Shown: one piece after another, positions 1 through 7,461 of the stretch
Layout: every line of letters starts with the position of its first letter
Position numbering within the stretch: the stretch's first letter is position 1
Source of the DNA: an uncultured Clostridia bacterium
Lineage (GTDB): Bacteria; Bacillota; Clostridia; TANB77; CAG-508
Assembly: GCA_934168355.1 (NCBI GenBank)
Contig: CAKPNI010000010.1
Coordinates: 1-49,996, forward strand
DNA length: 49,996 nucleotides
Direction of reading: 5' to 3'
Program-made: the position numbers and the translations under genes
The notes under the pieces: model-generated
The model's database searches: none
What the model saw: only the letters and a program-made list of their open reading frames with translations
What the model was told of the DNA's origin: nothing

Positions 1-78
1 GCTGAAATCAATGGTGAAGTTAAAAGAGTTTGTGTTTGCGCTAAATGTTTAAGAAATGGAAAAGTTAAAAGAGTATAG
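1..78 (+). CDS. rpmB: 50S ribosomal protein L28, C-terminal end (partial)
   Basis: Only the last 25 codons and the TAG stop are inside the window. The reading frame ends in ...CLRNGKVKRV, which matches the conserved C-terminus of bacterial L28 (B. subtilis ends ALKSGKVERV). L28 is a small protein of the large ribosomal subunit. The start lies upstream of the window. A strong hairpin terminator follows directly, so the transcript ends here. Confidence 0.85.
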   Translation, partial: AEINGEVKRVCVCAKCLRNGKVKRV

Positions 79-79
79 T

Positions 80-119
80 AAAAAATCGTTTTGATTTGTC
101 AAAACGATTTTTTATTTTT
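80..119. terminator. Rho-independent terminator, probably bidirectional
   Basis: A 14-bp stem, AAAAATCGTTTTGA paired with TCAAAACGATTTTT, has a short loop and T-runs on both sides. It sits between the rpmB stop and the stop of the convergent minus-strand gene, so it can serve both. Confidence 0.85.
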
Positions 120-120
120 G

Positions 121-1053
121 TTATTTTTCCTTTTTAATTTCATTTGATATTTTTTCAATTTCTTCTTTGTCTAGGCCTGTTGCTTCAATCACTTTTGGAA
201 TCTCCATTCCCATTTTTAATAAATTTTTTGCAATTTCTTTTCCTCTTTTTTTCTCTCCTATTTTCTCGCCTTTTTTCTCGCCTTTTTTCTCGCCTATTTT
301 TTCTCCCTCTTCTTTAGCGTGTTTCTTTATAAAATAGTCATCCATTTCCCATTTATCTCTTAATTCTGCCCATCTTCTTACTGCTGCATCTCCGGTCAAG
401 TAATCCAATTCTTTCCTCGCTTTCTTTAATACTTTATTTTTGTTCTCAGCCATCTTTACCGCCTCCTTATTGGAGTCATCTATAAAACATATCCATTGGT
501 CTATTTTATCATTTAAATCTGGATTTTTCTTTCTAAATTTTGGAAGTTCTATAAAATACCATTTTATTCCTTTTAGCATTTCATAATCTCGGTGTTTATC
601 TAATACTATTACTGTTTCTGATATATATTCATCAAATTCTAATAAATTATAACCTAATATATTTATCATTATTACTTTACTTACATCTTTATAATCAGAA
701 CCTCTTGCCACTTCTCTTGATATTACTTTTGAACTATATACTGTTGTTCTTTCTTTTATGTTAAAATTATTTTTTATTTGAAGTTCTATATTTACTATTA
801 CACCATCATCTAGCTTTGCCTGTAAATCCAGTCTTCCTCCTTTTTCATCGACCGATAGTTGTTCTAAGTTTACCTCCTCATTAATTTTTATTGTTTTTAT
901 TTTTATATTTAACAATGCTTCTAAAAAATCGATTAAAAATATTTCATTCCCTTTTCTTGCAAAAAATGCTTTGAATATTATATCGTTTTTTAGATTGTAT
1001 GTTTTGTTTTCTTTTGTTGTTTTGTTTTTCTGTTCTTCATTTTTTTTGCTCAA
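121..1053 (-). CDS. Rpn-family PD-(D/E)XK nuclease / putative transposase
   Basis: A 310-residue protein of the Rpn (recombination-promoting nuclease, PDDEXK-type putative transposase) family. The N-terminus NDIIFKAFF is the family signature. The predicted active site is D76 in the RLDL segment and E90-x-Q92-x-K94 in IELQIK. The C-terminal tail (about 245-275) is a low-complexity run of EKIGEKKG units, a feature often seen in this family, and ends in a short helical segment. The start is TTG at 1053, supported by GGAGGAG five bases upstream. The family members tested cleave DNA and stimulate recombination, but the natural role is unclear. It is a single-gene unit convergent with rpmB. Two Spo0A-box-like sequences lie about 180 bases upstream of its start. 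Confidence 0.85.
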   Translation of the reverse strand: MSKKNEEQKNKTTKENKTYNLKNDIIFKAFFARKGNEIFLIDFLEALLNIKIKTIKINEEVNLEQLSVDEKGGRLDLQAKLDDGVIVNIELQIKNNFNIKERTTVYSSKVISREVARGSDYKDVSKVIMINILGYNLLEFDEYISETVIVLDKHRDYEMLKGIKWYFIELPKFRKKNPDLNDKIDQWICFIDDSNKEAVKMAENKNKVLKKARKELDYLTGDAAVRRWAELRDKWEMDDYFIKKHAKEEGEKIGEKKGEKKGEKIGEKKRGKEIAKNLLKMGMEIPKVIEATGLDKEEIEKISNEIKKEK

Positions 1054-1234
1054 ATTTTCTCCTCCTTTATTATATCATTTTTTAGAATTTTTTTGCAACA
1101 TTTTTTCAGGATATTATTTTTAATTTTTTAGATAGCTTTGATTTAATTTTTTTAGATTTTAATAAAAATTTAATTTCTTGAAAAAATTGTATTGTTATTA
1201 TATGGTGAAAGTAGCTTGTTGTCAAGGAAAATCG

Positions 1235-1252
1235 TTCGACAAAATTCGACAA
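1235..1252. promoter_or_regulatory. Two tandem Spo0A-box-like sequences
   Basis: TTCGACAA occurs twice, at 1235-1242 and 1245-1252, exactly 10 bases (one helical turn) apart. Each is the perfect reverse complement of the Spo0A box TTGTCGAA. The nearest gene it could control is the Rpn-type nuclease, whose start lies about 180 bases away. No promoter elements were recognised next to it, so a regulatory role is inferred from the motif alone. Confidence 0.4.
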
Positions 1253-1484
1253 AGCACTGTGTGTAGATTATGTTGTTTTCCTCTCTTTCCTACAAAAAAC
1301 TGTGCAAAATCATTTTGGATTTTACACACTTAATTTTAAACTCTCTCAATTTTTTGGCATCCTTTTCTGTTGTGTATTTATAGTATTTTGGTACGACGTA
1401 TGTTAGTGAATCAACAAAGATTATTTCAGGAAAAGCTATTTTAGCTGTCCTCTTCTTTGATTTCCTCCTAATATTATTTTGGAC

Positions 1485-1523
1485 ATAAAAAATATGGTGT
1501 GATTTTTATTCACACACCATATT
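1485..1523 (-). terminator. Rho-independent terminator of the pilin-like gene
   Basis: Read on the minus strand, AATATGGTGTG pairs perfectly with CACACCATATT across an 11-base loop and is followed by TTTTTTAT. It lies about 80 bases beyond the stop of the pilin-like gene. Confidence 0.8.
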
Positions 1524-1600
1524 ATACACCATCTTTGTATCCTCTATTCATCAAAGTGTTTATAGTATTTTATTTCTTTTTATATTATGTTGACTTGGTG

Positions 1601-1740
1601 CTAGATTGCAAAGCCCGGGGCTTCGCTGTGAGGGTTGCCCGCGTTGTCACTGTAGTAAAGACTGCCGCTGCCGTCGACAAAGCAGAAATAGTTGCTGGAG
1701 TTGTAACGAGGAGAACGAAGCCACCACCAAGATCCTGATG
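1601..1740 (-). repeat. Candidate DGR variable region (VR)
   Basis: The coding strand from TGGTGGTGG to the TAG stop is GC-rich and carries about 17 codons that could derive from AAC or AAT template codons by adenine mutagenesis (TAC, AAC, TCC, AGC, GAC, CAC, AGT and others), separated by constant residues such as FCF, GSG, AGNP and APGFAI. It lies at the extreme 3' end of the gene, as in known retroelement target genes. No matching template repeat was found by eye elsewhere in the window and no reverse transcriptase is present, so the assignment rests on composition and position. Confidence 0.55.
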
Positions 1741-2800
1741 TACCTCCTACATTACATTTTACAGAATTAGTATTACTACTATTCCATACAATATTGCTAT
1801 CTGCATAATATTTATATTGGCTTCCCTCACTTGTTATTGCATACGCATAAGCTCCATCTGTGTAACCACTATTTGCAACTTCTGAACATGCCAACAACCA
1901 TAATTTATCATTGCACTGTGTTACTGAATTTGCGTCATTATTTGTTTTTATATAACTCTTTGTTACACTTTTTATTATATTACTTCCTATTACACTTTCT
2001 ATATCTGATAAATTTACCATTCCATCCACTGCACTTGTACTATTTAAGTTTGTTCTCATTAATGATGCTCCCCATCCATCTTTATTTGTATCTGTTGTGT
2101 TCATTTTTGCTACAGGCAATAATGTTTTAAATTCAAAACTTATTCCTGCTTTTGTTATTGTTGAGTCATTGTATGCTGTAGCTCCACTTTCTAATGTATC
2201 GTGATTAAATCCTAATATTCTTACTTTATAATCTTTGCTTGCTATTGTTATTGTTTTTTCATCTCCTACTTTTGCTGCATATTCTTTTCCATTTATGGTT
2301 TTCGTTACATTTGCTGTTTGATTTGTTATTGTATTATCTTTTGCTATCTCTTTTGCTAATGCATTTATTTCTGTCCATGTACATTCAGAAAATTCTGGTC
2401 CTGGTTCTGGGGTTGGTGTTGGTTCTGGCTCTTTTCCTATTTTTCCTGTAGAGTCTATCTTAAATTCTTTTCCATCAACTGTTACTGTCCATCCATCTGT
2501 CGCATCTCCGGAAATTTCATATTTTCTTTCTCCTATGTTGTTATTTAATGCTGTTTTTAAATTTACATCTGTCAATTCTCCTAGTCCTTGTGTAATTGCA
2601 TCTGTTACTGATAATTTTACTAATTCTTCTGTCTGTGCTGTTCCTGTTTTTTCTTGTGCTTCACTTGCCCTATTTAGTATTCCATTTTGTCCTGTTAACA
2701 TTGCTATACTTATTCCCGCTAATATTAAAAGTACTATGATAGTTACAACGAGCGCTATCAAGGTTATTCCTTTGTTTTTTCTTAATGCTTCTTTTAACAT
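1601..2800 (-). CDS. Pilin-like exported protein with DUF6273-like C-terminus; likely DGR variable protein
   Basis: A 399-residue protein. Residues 1-35 form a type IV prepilin-like leader (KGITLIALVVTIIVLLILAGI), with G before ITLIA as the expected prepilin cleavage site, although the usual E at position +5 is replaced by A. A linker with a PTPTPEPGP stretch (about 130-140) leads into a globular domain ending in the motif GSWWWLRSP, typical of DUF6273 / C-type-lectin-like domains. The last ~45 codons (1601-1737) are far richer in G+C than the rest of the gene and full of AAC, AGC, TAC, GAC and GGC codons. That is the pattern of a variable region rewritten by a diversity-generating retroelement. 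The start ATG has GGAGG six bases upstream and a good promoter. No transmembrane segment besides the leader and no sortase motif is visible. Confidence 0.75.
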   Translation of the reverse strand: MLKEALRKNKGITLIALVVTIIVLLILAGISIAMLTGQNGILNRASEAQEKTGTAQTEELVKLSVTDAITQGLGELTDVNLKTALNNNIGERKYEISGDATDGWTVTVDGKEFKIDSTGKIGKEPEPTPTPEPGPEFSECTWTEINALAKEIAKDNTITNQTANVTKTINGKEYAAKVGDEKTITIASKDYKVRILGFNHDTLESGATAYNDSTITKAGISFEFKTLLPVAKMNTTDTNKDGWGASLMRTNLNSTSAVDGMVNLSDIESVIGSNIIKSVTKSYIKTNNDANSVTQCNDKLWLLACSEVANSGYTDGAYAYAITSEGSQYKYYADSNIVWNSSNTNSVKCNVGGTSGSWWWLRSPRYNSSNYFCFVDGSGSLYYSDNAGNPHSEAPGFAI

Positions 2801-2837
2801 TTTCTTCCTCCTTAAAATTTATTTTTCAACTATTTTT

Positions 2838-2866
2838 ATTATATCATTATAGTTGCTTCAGTTCAA
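2838..2866 (-). promoter_or_regulatory. Sigma-A-type promoter of the pilin-like gene
   Basis: On the minus strand, TTGAAC and TATAAT are separated by exactly 17 bases, about 40 bases upstream of the ATG at 2800. Confidence 0.65.
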
Positions 2867-3084
2867 CGTTCTAAGGCAAATGTAACACAAACGTAAAATC
2901 CTTGTAATAATAGCGTTTAGTATGTGTTTTCGTTAATTGTTTTTGATATTTTTGGCATGTTGTAATTAATAATATTAATGTATTATTTGTAATATTTTTG
3001 TCACATTTTTGTCACATTTTTCAATACATTTTTTAAGACATTTTCATAAATGAATAAAAATAAATTATTTTTCGAACCCAAACA
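2867..3084. other. A+T-rich intergenic spacer between divergent promoters
   Basis: This is the middle of the 357-base gap between the pilin-like gene and the M23 peptidase gene. It contains short repeated units (TTTTTGTCACA twice near 2996-3020). I see no gene or structured RNA in it. Confidence 0.4.
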
Positions 3085-3114
3085 TTGACAAAACACCCCC
3101 TTATCCTATATAAT
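3085..3114 (+). promoter_or_regulatory. Sigma-A-type promoter of the M23 peptidase gene
   Basis: Perfect TTGACA (3085-3090) and TATAAT (3109-3114) with an 18-base spacer, 44 bases before the first codon. A consensus promoter argues that the downstream gene, although split by in-frame CGG codons, is still expressed. Confidence 0.8.
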
Positions 3115-3157
3115 TCACTCATATTTTAAGTCTAAATCCTATTTATATCGAAAAGAG

Positions 3158-3745
3158 GTGTATATTATAAACAAATTTCTAAATATATTTTTTTACTTTA
3201 TATTATTTTTAACAATTTTTATATCTGTATTCTTTGTTCCAGTTAATTCATCCTATAACACAGTAAATGAAAACGATTCCACTTTTCTCTGGCCAGCTCC
3301 GGGAATTTCAAAAATAAATTCATATTTTGGCAAAAGAAAAGCACCAACACGGTGGTGCATCTACATTTCATAAAGGAGTTGATATTGGTGCGCCAGAAGG
3401 ATTTGAATTTATTGCTGTAACTGATGGAACAATTTCATTTGTTGGCTTTTTAGGTGGAGGCGGCTTTACCATTACTTTAACTGCCAACAATACTTCTAAT
3501 GGAGAAATTAAATTTTCGTATTGTCACTCTAATCCTAATTTTATTGTAAAAGTAGGAGATAAAATTACAAAAGGCCAAATAATTGGAAAAGTCGGGCCTA
3601 AATATGTAGATGGCGTACCACGGAAATATATATATGGATAATAACCGGTAAATATACAAATGGAGCCACAACCGGACCCCATTTGCATTTTGGTATGAGA
3701 ATTAACGGCGAATATGTTAATCCTCTTGATTATATAACTAATTAA
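3158..3745 (+). CDS. M23-family murein metallopeptidase read through three +1 shifts at CGG
   Basis: A secreted LytM/M23 peptidoglycan endopeptidase of about 194 residues, once the C of the in-frame CGG at 3350, 3621 and 3646 is skipped. Without skipping, the frame closes after 71 codons. Residues 5-25 are a hydrophobic signal anchor. The restored protein reads KAPT-GGASTFHKGVDIG (zinc ligands H and D), then DGVP-GNIYMDNN-GKYTNG and GPHLHFGM (zinc ligand H), in correct family order and ending PLDYITN. There are no other stops or shifts, which is unlike a decaying pseudogene. The start is uncertain: GTG at 3158 overlaps the GAGG ribosome site, and a better-spaced ATA lies at 3167. Its 3' end overlaps the convergent pilin-like gene by 8 bases. 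Confidence 0.75.
3350..3353 (+). other. +1 frameshift site 1 (ACA CGG T), M23 gene
   Basis: In-frame CGG at codon 65. Dropping the C gives ACA GGT GGT, restoring APTGGASTFHKGVD, the first zinc-binding motif. Staying in frame reaches a stop seven codons after the CGG. Confidence 0.75.
3621..3624 (+). other. +1 frameshift site 2 (CCA CGG A), M23 gene
   Basis: In-frame CGG after GVP. Dropping the C gives GGA AAT ATA TAT ATG GAT, restoring the loop before the last catalytic motif. Staying in frame stops six codons after the CGG. Confidence 0.75.
3646..3649 (+). other. +1 frameshift site 3 (AAC CGG T), M23 gene
   Basis: In-frame CGG eight codons after site 2, immediately followed by TAA in that frame. 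Dropping the C gives GGT AAA TAT ACA and leads into TNGATTGPHLHF, the zinc-binding end of M23 peptidases. Confidence 0.75.
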
Positions 3746-4583
3746 AACTTACTTCTTGCTCAATCGTATGTTCTTTTCCATTAACATCTAAAATTTTCAA
3801 AATTAGAGTATAATCGCTTGTATCTTCTATCTCTTTACTTACTAATATAGCTTCATTTGTGTTATTTACCTCAAATTTTGAATATTCCTGTTTTTCACTA
3901 TCACTTTTCTTTTTCCACATATATTGTAAAGTATCTTTTTTGTAGTTTGAACTCAAAACTAGTGTTACATTTGCATTTAATATAACTTTTCCATTTTCTC
4001 CTACTTGCATTTTATTAGCAGTTATTGATTGTATTTTAAAATCGTCTGTAACTGCTGAAATATCAATTTTTTCTATATTTTTGCTAGAGTTCTCTTTTGT
4101 GAAATACTTTTCTCCATCATACTCAATCCCTTGTGCATAGTAAATTTGATGTGTAACTTTATTTATTATGTACAAATCTTGATATGTTTCATAAGTGCTT
4201 GAACTATCCCATTTTTTATAATCAGAGCCATAATTTAATGTTAAATTATCTAGTTTTGATAAATTTAAAACATAATATTCTCCATTATCATTTGTATTTA
4301 TTATGCTTTGGTTTCCTCCTTTAGACGAAATAAATGTTCCAAAAGAAGTACTATCATTCATATATGGATTATCTTCAAATATTGGCAGACTATTATTTTT
4401 TATATAATAGTCTGACACTTTTGTACTGATGGCTTCAATATCACTATATAAATTGTTTAACTTTTTTATAGCTAATTGAGTCCTAGAACTTGTTATAGTT
4501 ATTCCTGAAATTATTAATAATACAATTATTGTTATTGTTAAAGCAATTAAAGTAACACCTTTATCATTTTTTAAATTATTCAT
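3738..4583 (-). CDS. Type IV prepilin-like exported protein
   Basis: An approximately 281-residue protein with a pilin-type leader: KNDKGVTLIALTITIIVLLI begins about residue 6, with cleavage expected after the G. The rest is a hydrophilic domain without recognisable enzyme motifs. Residues from about 190 look like an immunoglobulin-like fold (QVGENGKVILNANV...). I place the start at ATG 4583, where GGAG lies 10 bases upstream, rather than the in-frame ATG at 4601. The start overlaps the end of the upstream protease gene by 8 bases, so the two are probably co-transcribed and translationally coupled. Like the pilin-like protein at 1601-2800, it has A where most pilins have E at +5. The function is unknown beyond surface localisation. 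Confidence 0.7.
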   Translation of the reverse strand: MNNLKNDKGVTLIALTITIIVLLIISGITITSSRTQLAIKKLNNLYSDIEAISTKVSDYYIKNNSLPIFEDNPYMNDSTSFGTFISSKGGNQSIINTNDNGEYYVLNLSKLDNLTLNYGSDYKKWDSSSTYETYQDLYIINKVTHQIYYAQGIEYDGEKYFTKENSSKNIEKIDISAVTDDFKIQSITANKMQVGENGKVILNANVTLVLSSNYKKDTLQYMWKKKSDSEKQEYSKFEVNNTNEAILVSKEIEDTSDYTLILKILDVNGKEHTIEQEVSFN

Positions 4584-6972
4584 TTCTACTAATCTCCGCA
4601 TATTTTTTTAATTTTTCATATACTAAATAGTTAATACTTCCAGCTGAGAATTTTCCATCTTTGTCTTTCTTTCCTGCTGGTACTCCTGTTAAGATTTCAA
4701 TTCCTTCATCAATTGTTGATATTGCATAAATTGTAAATAATCCATTTCTTACACTATCTATTACTTCATCTGAAAGCTGTAAATTTTTAACATTTTGAAT
4801 TGGTATCATAACTCCATGAGAACCATCTAAGCCTCTCATTTTGCATATTTGATAAAATCCCTCTATTTTTTCATTTACACCACCAATTGGTTGAATTTCA
4901 CCTTTTTGGTTTACAGAACCAGTTACAGCTATTGCTTGATTTATAGGAACTCCAGACAAACTTGAAAGAAGTCCATAAAGTTCTGTACTTGAGGCACTAT
5001 CTCCATCAACTCCATTATATAATTGTTCAAAACATATACTTGCTGTCAAACTTAGTGGTATATCTTGTGCAAATCTTTCTCCCAAAAATCCATTCAAGAT
5101 TAATACACCTTTAGAATGTGTAGAACCTGACATTTCAACTTCTCTTTCAATATCTACAATTCCGCTTTTTCCTGTATATGTGTTTACCGTAATTTTTGCA
5201 GGTTTTCCAAACATGGCATTTCCAATTGTCATAACTGTTAATCCGTTTAGCTCTCCAACTTTTGAACCAGATGTTGATATTAATAGTGAATTATCTTTTA
5301 TCATGTCTGTATACATAGAGTCATATTTTTTTACTCTTTCTTTTTGCTCTTTTAAGGCCTTATCAATAAAATTAGTTGTAATCAACTTTGACTTAGACAT
5401 TTTTGCCCAAGTTGATGCTTCACCAATAACTTCAAATATATCATTAAATAATGTAGATATCTTTGTTTGGTCTCCCGCTAATCTTGAGGCATATTCAACA
5501 ACTTTTGCCATTGCATATTTATCTAATTGTAAAAGCTCTGCTTGAATGCAATAATCATGAATTATTCTTGCAAGTCTATTTACATTTTCAGTATTAAATT
5601 CTGCACTATCTTCCCATTCAACCTTTATTTTAAATAAGTTTTTAAAATCAGAATCCATGGCAAGAAGTGCTTGATAAATTTGGCTATCTCCAATTAATAT
5701 AACTTTTAAATCTAGTGGTATAGGCTCTGGTTTTAAAGAAACCATAACCATTGAAGTACGTTGGTCAACCGCATTTTCTATTGCTATTTCTTTAACTCTT
5801 AATGCTTTTTTTAATGTATCATAACTTATTCCATTTGCTAACAAATCTTTTGCTTGGAAAATTATATATCCTCCATTTGCCTTATGAAGTAATCCTGCTT
5901 GAAGCATTGTAAAATCGGTTTTTAAGGCCCCATAATAATTTTCATATTCTAACTTTCCAAACATATTTTGATAAGAATAGTTTGAATCCATAATTACAGG
6001 TGCACCCTCAAGCTCACTATTATCCACAAACAAGTTAACTCTATAATTCAAACATGGGTCTTGATTTTGCCCCATTTGTGATCCTTGCTGAGGTGTTTGA
6101 TTTGTTTGTTCATTTGTGTCTTCTGCTAAAAATACAGGTACGTTCTTTAGTACATCCTTTTTTACATTTGTTAAAAATTGATTTATTTTCTTATTTCTCT
6201 TATACTTGGCTTTTAACATATTTATGTGAACATTTACAGTAAGTAAAGCTACATTTGATTGCCATTCATCTATTTTTTTATCAGATACTCTCTCAATTTG
6301 CTTTATTTTCCCAATTACATCCATTATCATTTCTTGAATAACAGTTGATTTTTCTTCATATTGACTCTTTATTTCATCATCTAATTGGTTAAACTCTTCT
6401 TCTTTTAAAGCTTTTCCATCAAGAACAGGCATCATATAAATTCCGTTTTGTGCTGATTTTACCTGGAAACTATACTCTAATGCATCATTTGTTAGTTTTT
6501 CCATTAGTTTTTCTCTTTTTTCTTCATATTCTTGTTTAATTAGGGCTTTTTCTTTCTCAAAATCATCATTGTTAAATGTATTTTTTATATCTTTTTTTAT
6601 TTCCTTTATAAAGCTTTCCATGTCTTCTTTAAATTCTTTTCCATGTCCAGCTGTTAGCGATACCGCAATTGGCTCATTTGGATTATTAAAATTATATATA
6701 TAGCACCAGTCTTGTGGCACTTTTTTCTTTTTGGCTATTTTTCTTAAATAATTTTTTGTGTACATTGTTTTTCCGACACCACTTGGACCTTCTAGATAAA
6801 TGTTATATCCTTTTATATTTACATTTATTCCAAATTCTAATGCTTTTATCCCTCTGTCTTGTCCTATACCTGTTGTTATTGACTCTAGGTTGTCTGTTGT
6901 TTCAAATTTGAACATGTTTGGGTCACATGTCATTTTTAACTGTTTATAGTTTAATTCGTTTTTATTTTTCAT
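4576..6972 (-). CDS. Lon-family (S16) ATP-dependent protease, LonB-like
   Basis: A 798-residue AAA+ protease of the COG1067 (archaeal LonB-like) type. Walker A is GPSGVGKT at residues 62-69. A long coiled-coil-rich insertion follows (about 130-320). The proteolytic domain at the C-terminus has the Ser-Lys dyad: S659 in GDSASS and K702 in NEKIEG. Such proteins degrade unfolded or specific substrates in the cytosol. I choose ATG at 6972, which has GGAGG ten bases upstream, over an upstream ATG at 7050. It is followed with an 8-base overlap by the prepilin-like gene. A low-complexity QTNQTPQQGSQMGQNQ linker lies about residue 315. Confidence 0.88.
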   Translation of the reverse strand: MKNKNELNYKQLKMTCDPNMFKFETTDNLESITTGIGQDRGIKALEFGINVNIKGYNIYLEGPSGVGKTMYTKNYLRKIAKKKKVPQDWCYIYNFNNPNEPIAVSLTAGHGKEFKEDMESFIKEIKKDIKNTFNNDDFEKEKALIKQEYEEKREKLMEKLTNDALEYSFQVKSAQNGIYMMPVLDGKALKEEEFNQLDDEIKSQYEEKSTVIQEMIMDVIGKIKQIERVSDKKIDEWQSNVALLTVNVHINMLKAKYKRNKKINQFLTNVKKDVLKNVPVFLAEDTNEQTNQTPQQGSQMGQNQDPCLNYRVNLFVDNSELEGAPVIMDSNYSYQNMFGKLEYENYYGALKTDFTMLQAGLLHKANGGYIIFQAKDLLANGISYDTLKKALRVKEIAIENAVDQRTSMVMVSLKPEPIPLDLKVILIGDSQIYQALLAMDSDFKNLFKIKVEWEDSAEFNTENVNRLARIIHDYCIQAELLQLDKYAMAKVVEYASRLAGDQTKISTLFNDIFEVIGEASTWAKMSKSKLITTNFIDKALKEQKERVKKYDSMYTDMIKDNSLLISTSGSKVGELNGLTVMTIGNAMFGKPAKITVNTYTGKSGIVDIEREVEMSGSTHSKGVLILNGFLGERFAQDIPLSLTASICFEQLYNGVDGDSASSTELYGLLSSLSGVPINQAIAVTGSVNQKGEIQPIGGVNEKIEGFYQICKMRGLDGSHGVMIPIQNVKNLQLSDEVIDSVRNGLFTIYAISTIDEGIEILTGVPAGKKDKDGKFSAGSINYLVYEKLKKYAEISRNE

Positions 6973-7066
6973 TGGTTCTTTTCCTCCATATTTTTTATTG
7001 TTTGTATTATATACAAAAATTATTTTTTTATCAATAGTTTTTCGTAGCAAGATTTCTTCTTTTTCT

Positions 7067-7096
7067 ATTGGGACCGTTTCTTTTCGCGAAAAAATT
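7067..7096. repeat. REP-like element, half copy
   Basis: ATTGGGACCGTTTCTTTTCG followed by CGAAAAAA resembles one arm of the palindromic repeats at 7375, 15611 and 47087, but the second arm has decayed. Confidence 0.5.
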
Positions 7097-7274
7097 ATAT
7101 ATTGTAAAACATTATTGCCCCTATCATCGCAATTATAAATCCAAGTATCTTAAGTCCTGATGTTGCTTCGTTTTGGTCACCAAAGCTAAACCAGTTTGTG
7201 CTTAATATTCTTGCATCATATGTAAATATTACTCCTGTTAAAATTAAAATTAGTGATATTATTTTTAGTATCAT
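7095..7274 (-). CDS. Small two-helix membrane protein
   Basis: A 59-residue protein with two hydrophobic segments (about 3-18 and 40-57) joined by a polar loop containing DARILSTNWFSFGDQNEA. The start is ATG at 7274, with AGGAG five bases upstream; a longer frame beginning at 7319 would translate the REP-like repeat and is rejected. I do not recognise the family. It lies between repeat elements and probably forms its own transcript. Confidence 0.6.
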   Translation of the reverse strand: MILKIISLILILTGVIFTYDARILSTNWFSFGDQNEATSGLKILGFIIAMIGAIMFYNI

Positions 7275-7288
7275 TTTTTCTCCTTTTT

Positions 7289-7318
7289 GTACCATTGGGA
7301 CCGGGTCTTTTTGGTACA
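7289..7318. repeat. REP-like element, degenerate
   Basis: TTGTACC...GGTACA is an inverted repeat enclosing ATTGGGACCGGGTC, related to the dispersed ATTGGGACCG/GGGGACGG repeats. Confidence 0.45.
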
Positions 7319-7374
7319 TTTTGTTTTCTTTTATAATATACTACTTAATTTTGTCGTTGTAAAGGATTTTTTTG

Positions 7375-7417
7375 AAATGGGGACGGTTCTTTTTTGAAAA
7401 AGGAACCGTCCCCATTT
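7375..7417. repeat. REP-like palindrome (GGGGACGGTTC type)
   Basis: AAATGGGGACGGTTC pairs perfectly with GAACCGTCCCCATTT around a T6-G-A5 centre. Near-identical elements occur at 14591, 15611, 19702 and 47087. Elements of this design in Clostridia are often REP sequences moved by RAYT-type transposases. None is in the window. Confidence 0.8.
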
Positions 7418-7419
7418 TG

Positions 7420-7452
7420 AAAAGCGGGCACCAAAACCTGGCACCCGCTTTT
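7420..7452 (-). terminator. Hairpin terminator of the 119-residue gene
   Basis: AAAAGCGGG pairs with CCCGCTTTT around an inner ACC/TGG helix. On the minus strand it follows the stop codon at 7462 by about 10 bases and ends in CTTTT. Confidence 0.65.
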
Positions 7453-7461
7453 GGAAAAAAA

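Larger units (their letters stand above)
1054..1600. other. 547-base intergenic region with remnants only
   Basis: No convincing gene is present. On the minus strand a frame of about 55 codons (roughly 1460 down to the stop at 1290) reads ...IAFPEIIFVDSLTYVV..., which looks protein-like, and an AGGAGG lies at its 5' end, but there is no start codon. It may be a decayed gene. The region also holds two tandem TTCGACAA boxes and the terminator of the downstream-reading pilin-like gene. Confidence 0.5.

Noticed and set aside
1054..1600. Template repeat or reverse transcriptase next to the candidate variable region
   Set aside because: No second copy of the GC-rich segment and no RT-like reading frame was found here or elsewhere in the window by eye.
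1499..1738. 79-codon plus-strand ORF antisense to the variable region
   Set aside because: It arises from the GC-rich 3' end of the pilin-like gene in the opposite frame; it has no ribosome site and no family resemblance.
3158..3745. M23, GT8, cotJC, TasA-like and recD2 as ordinary pseudogenes
   Set aside because: Each is intact apart from the CGG sites. No other stops or shifts are present, promoters and ribosome sites are kept, and the breaks share one sequence pattern.
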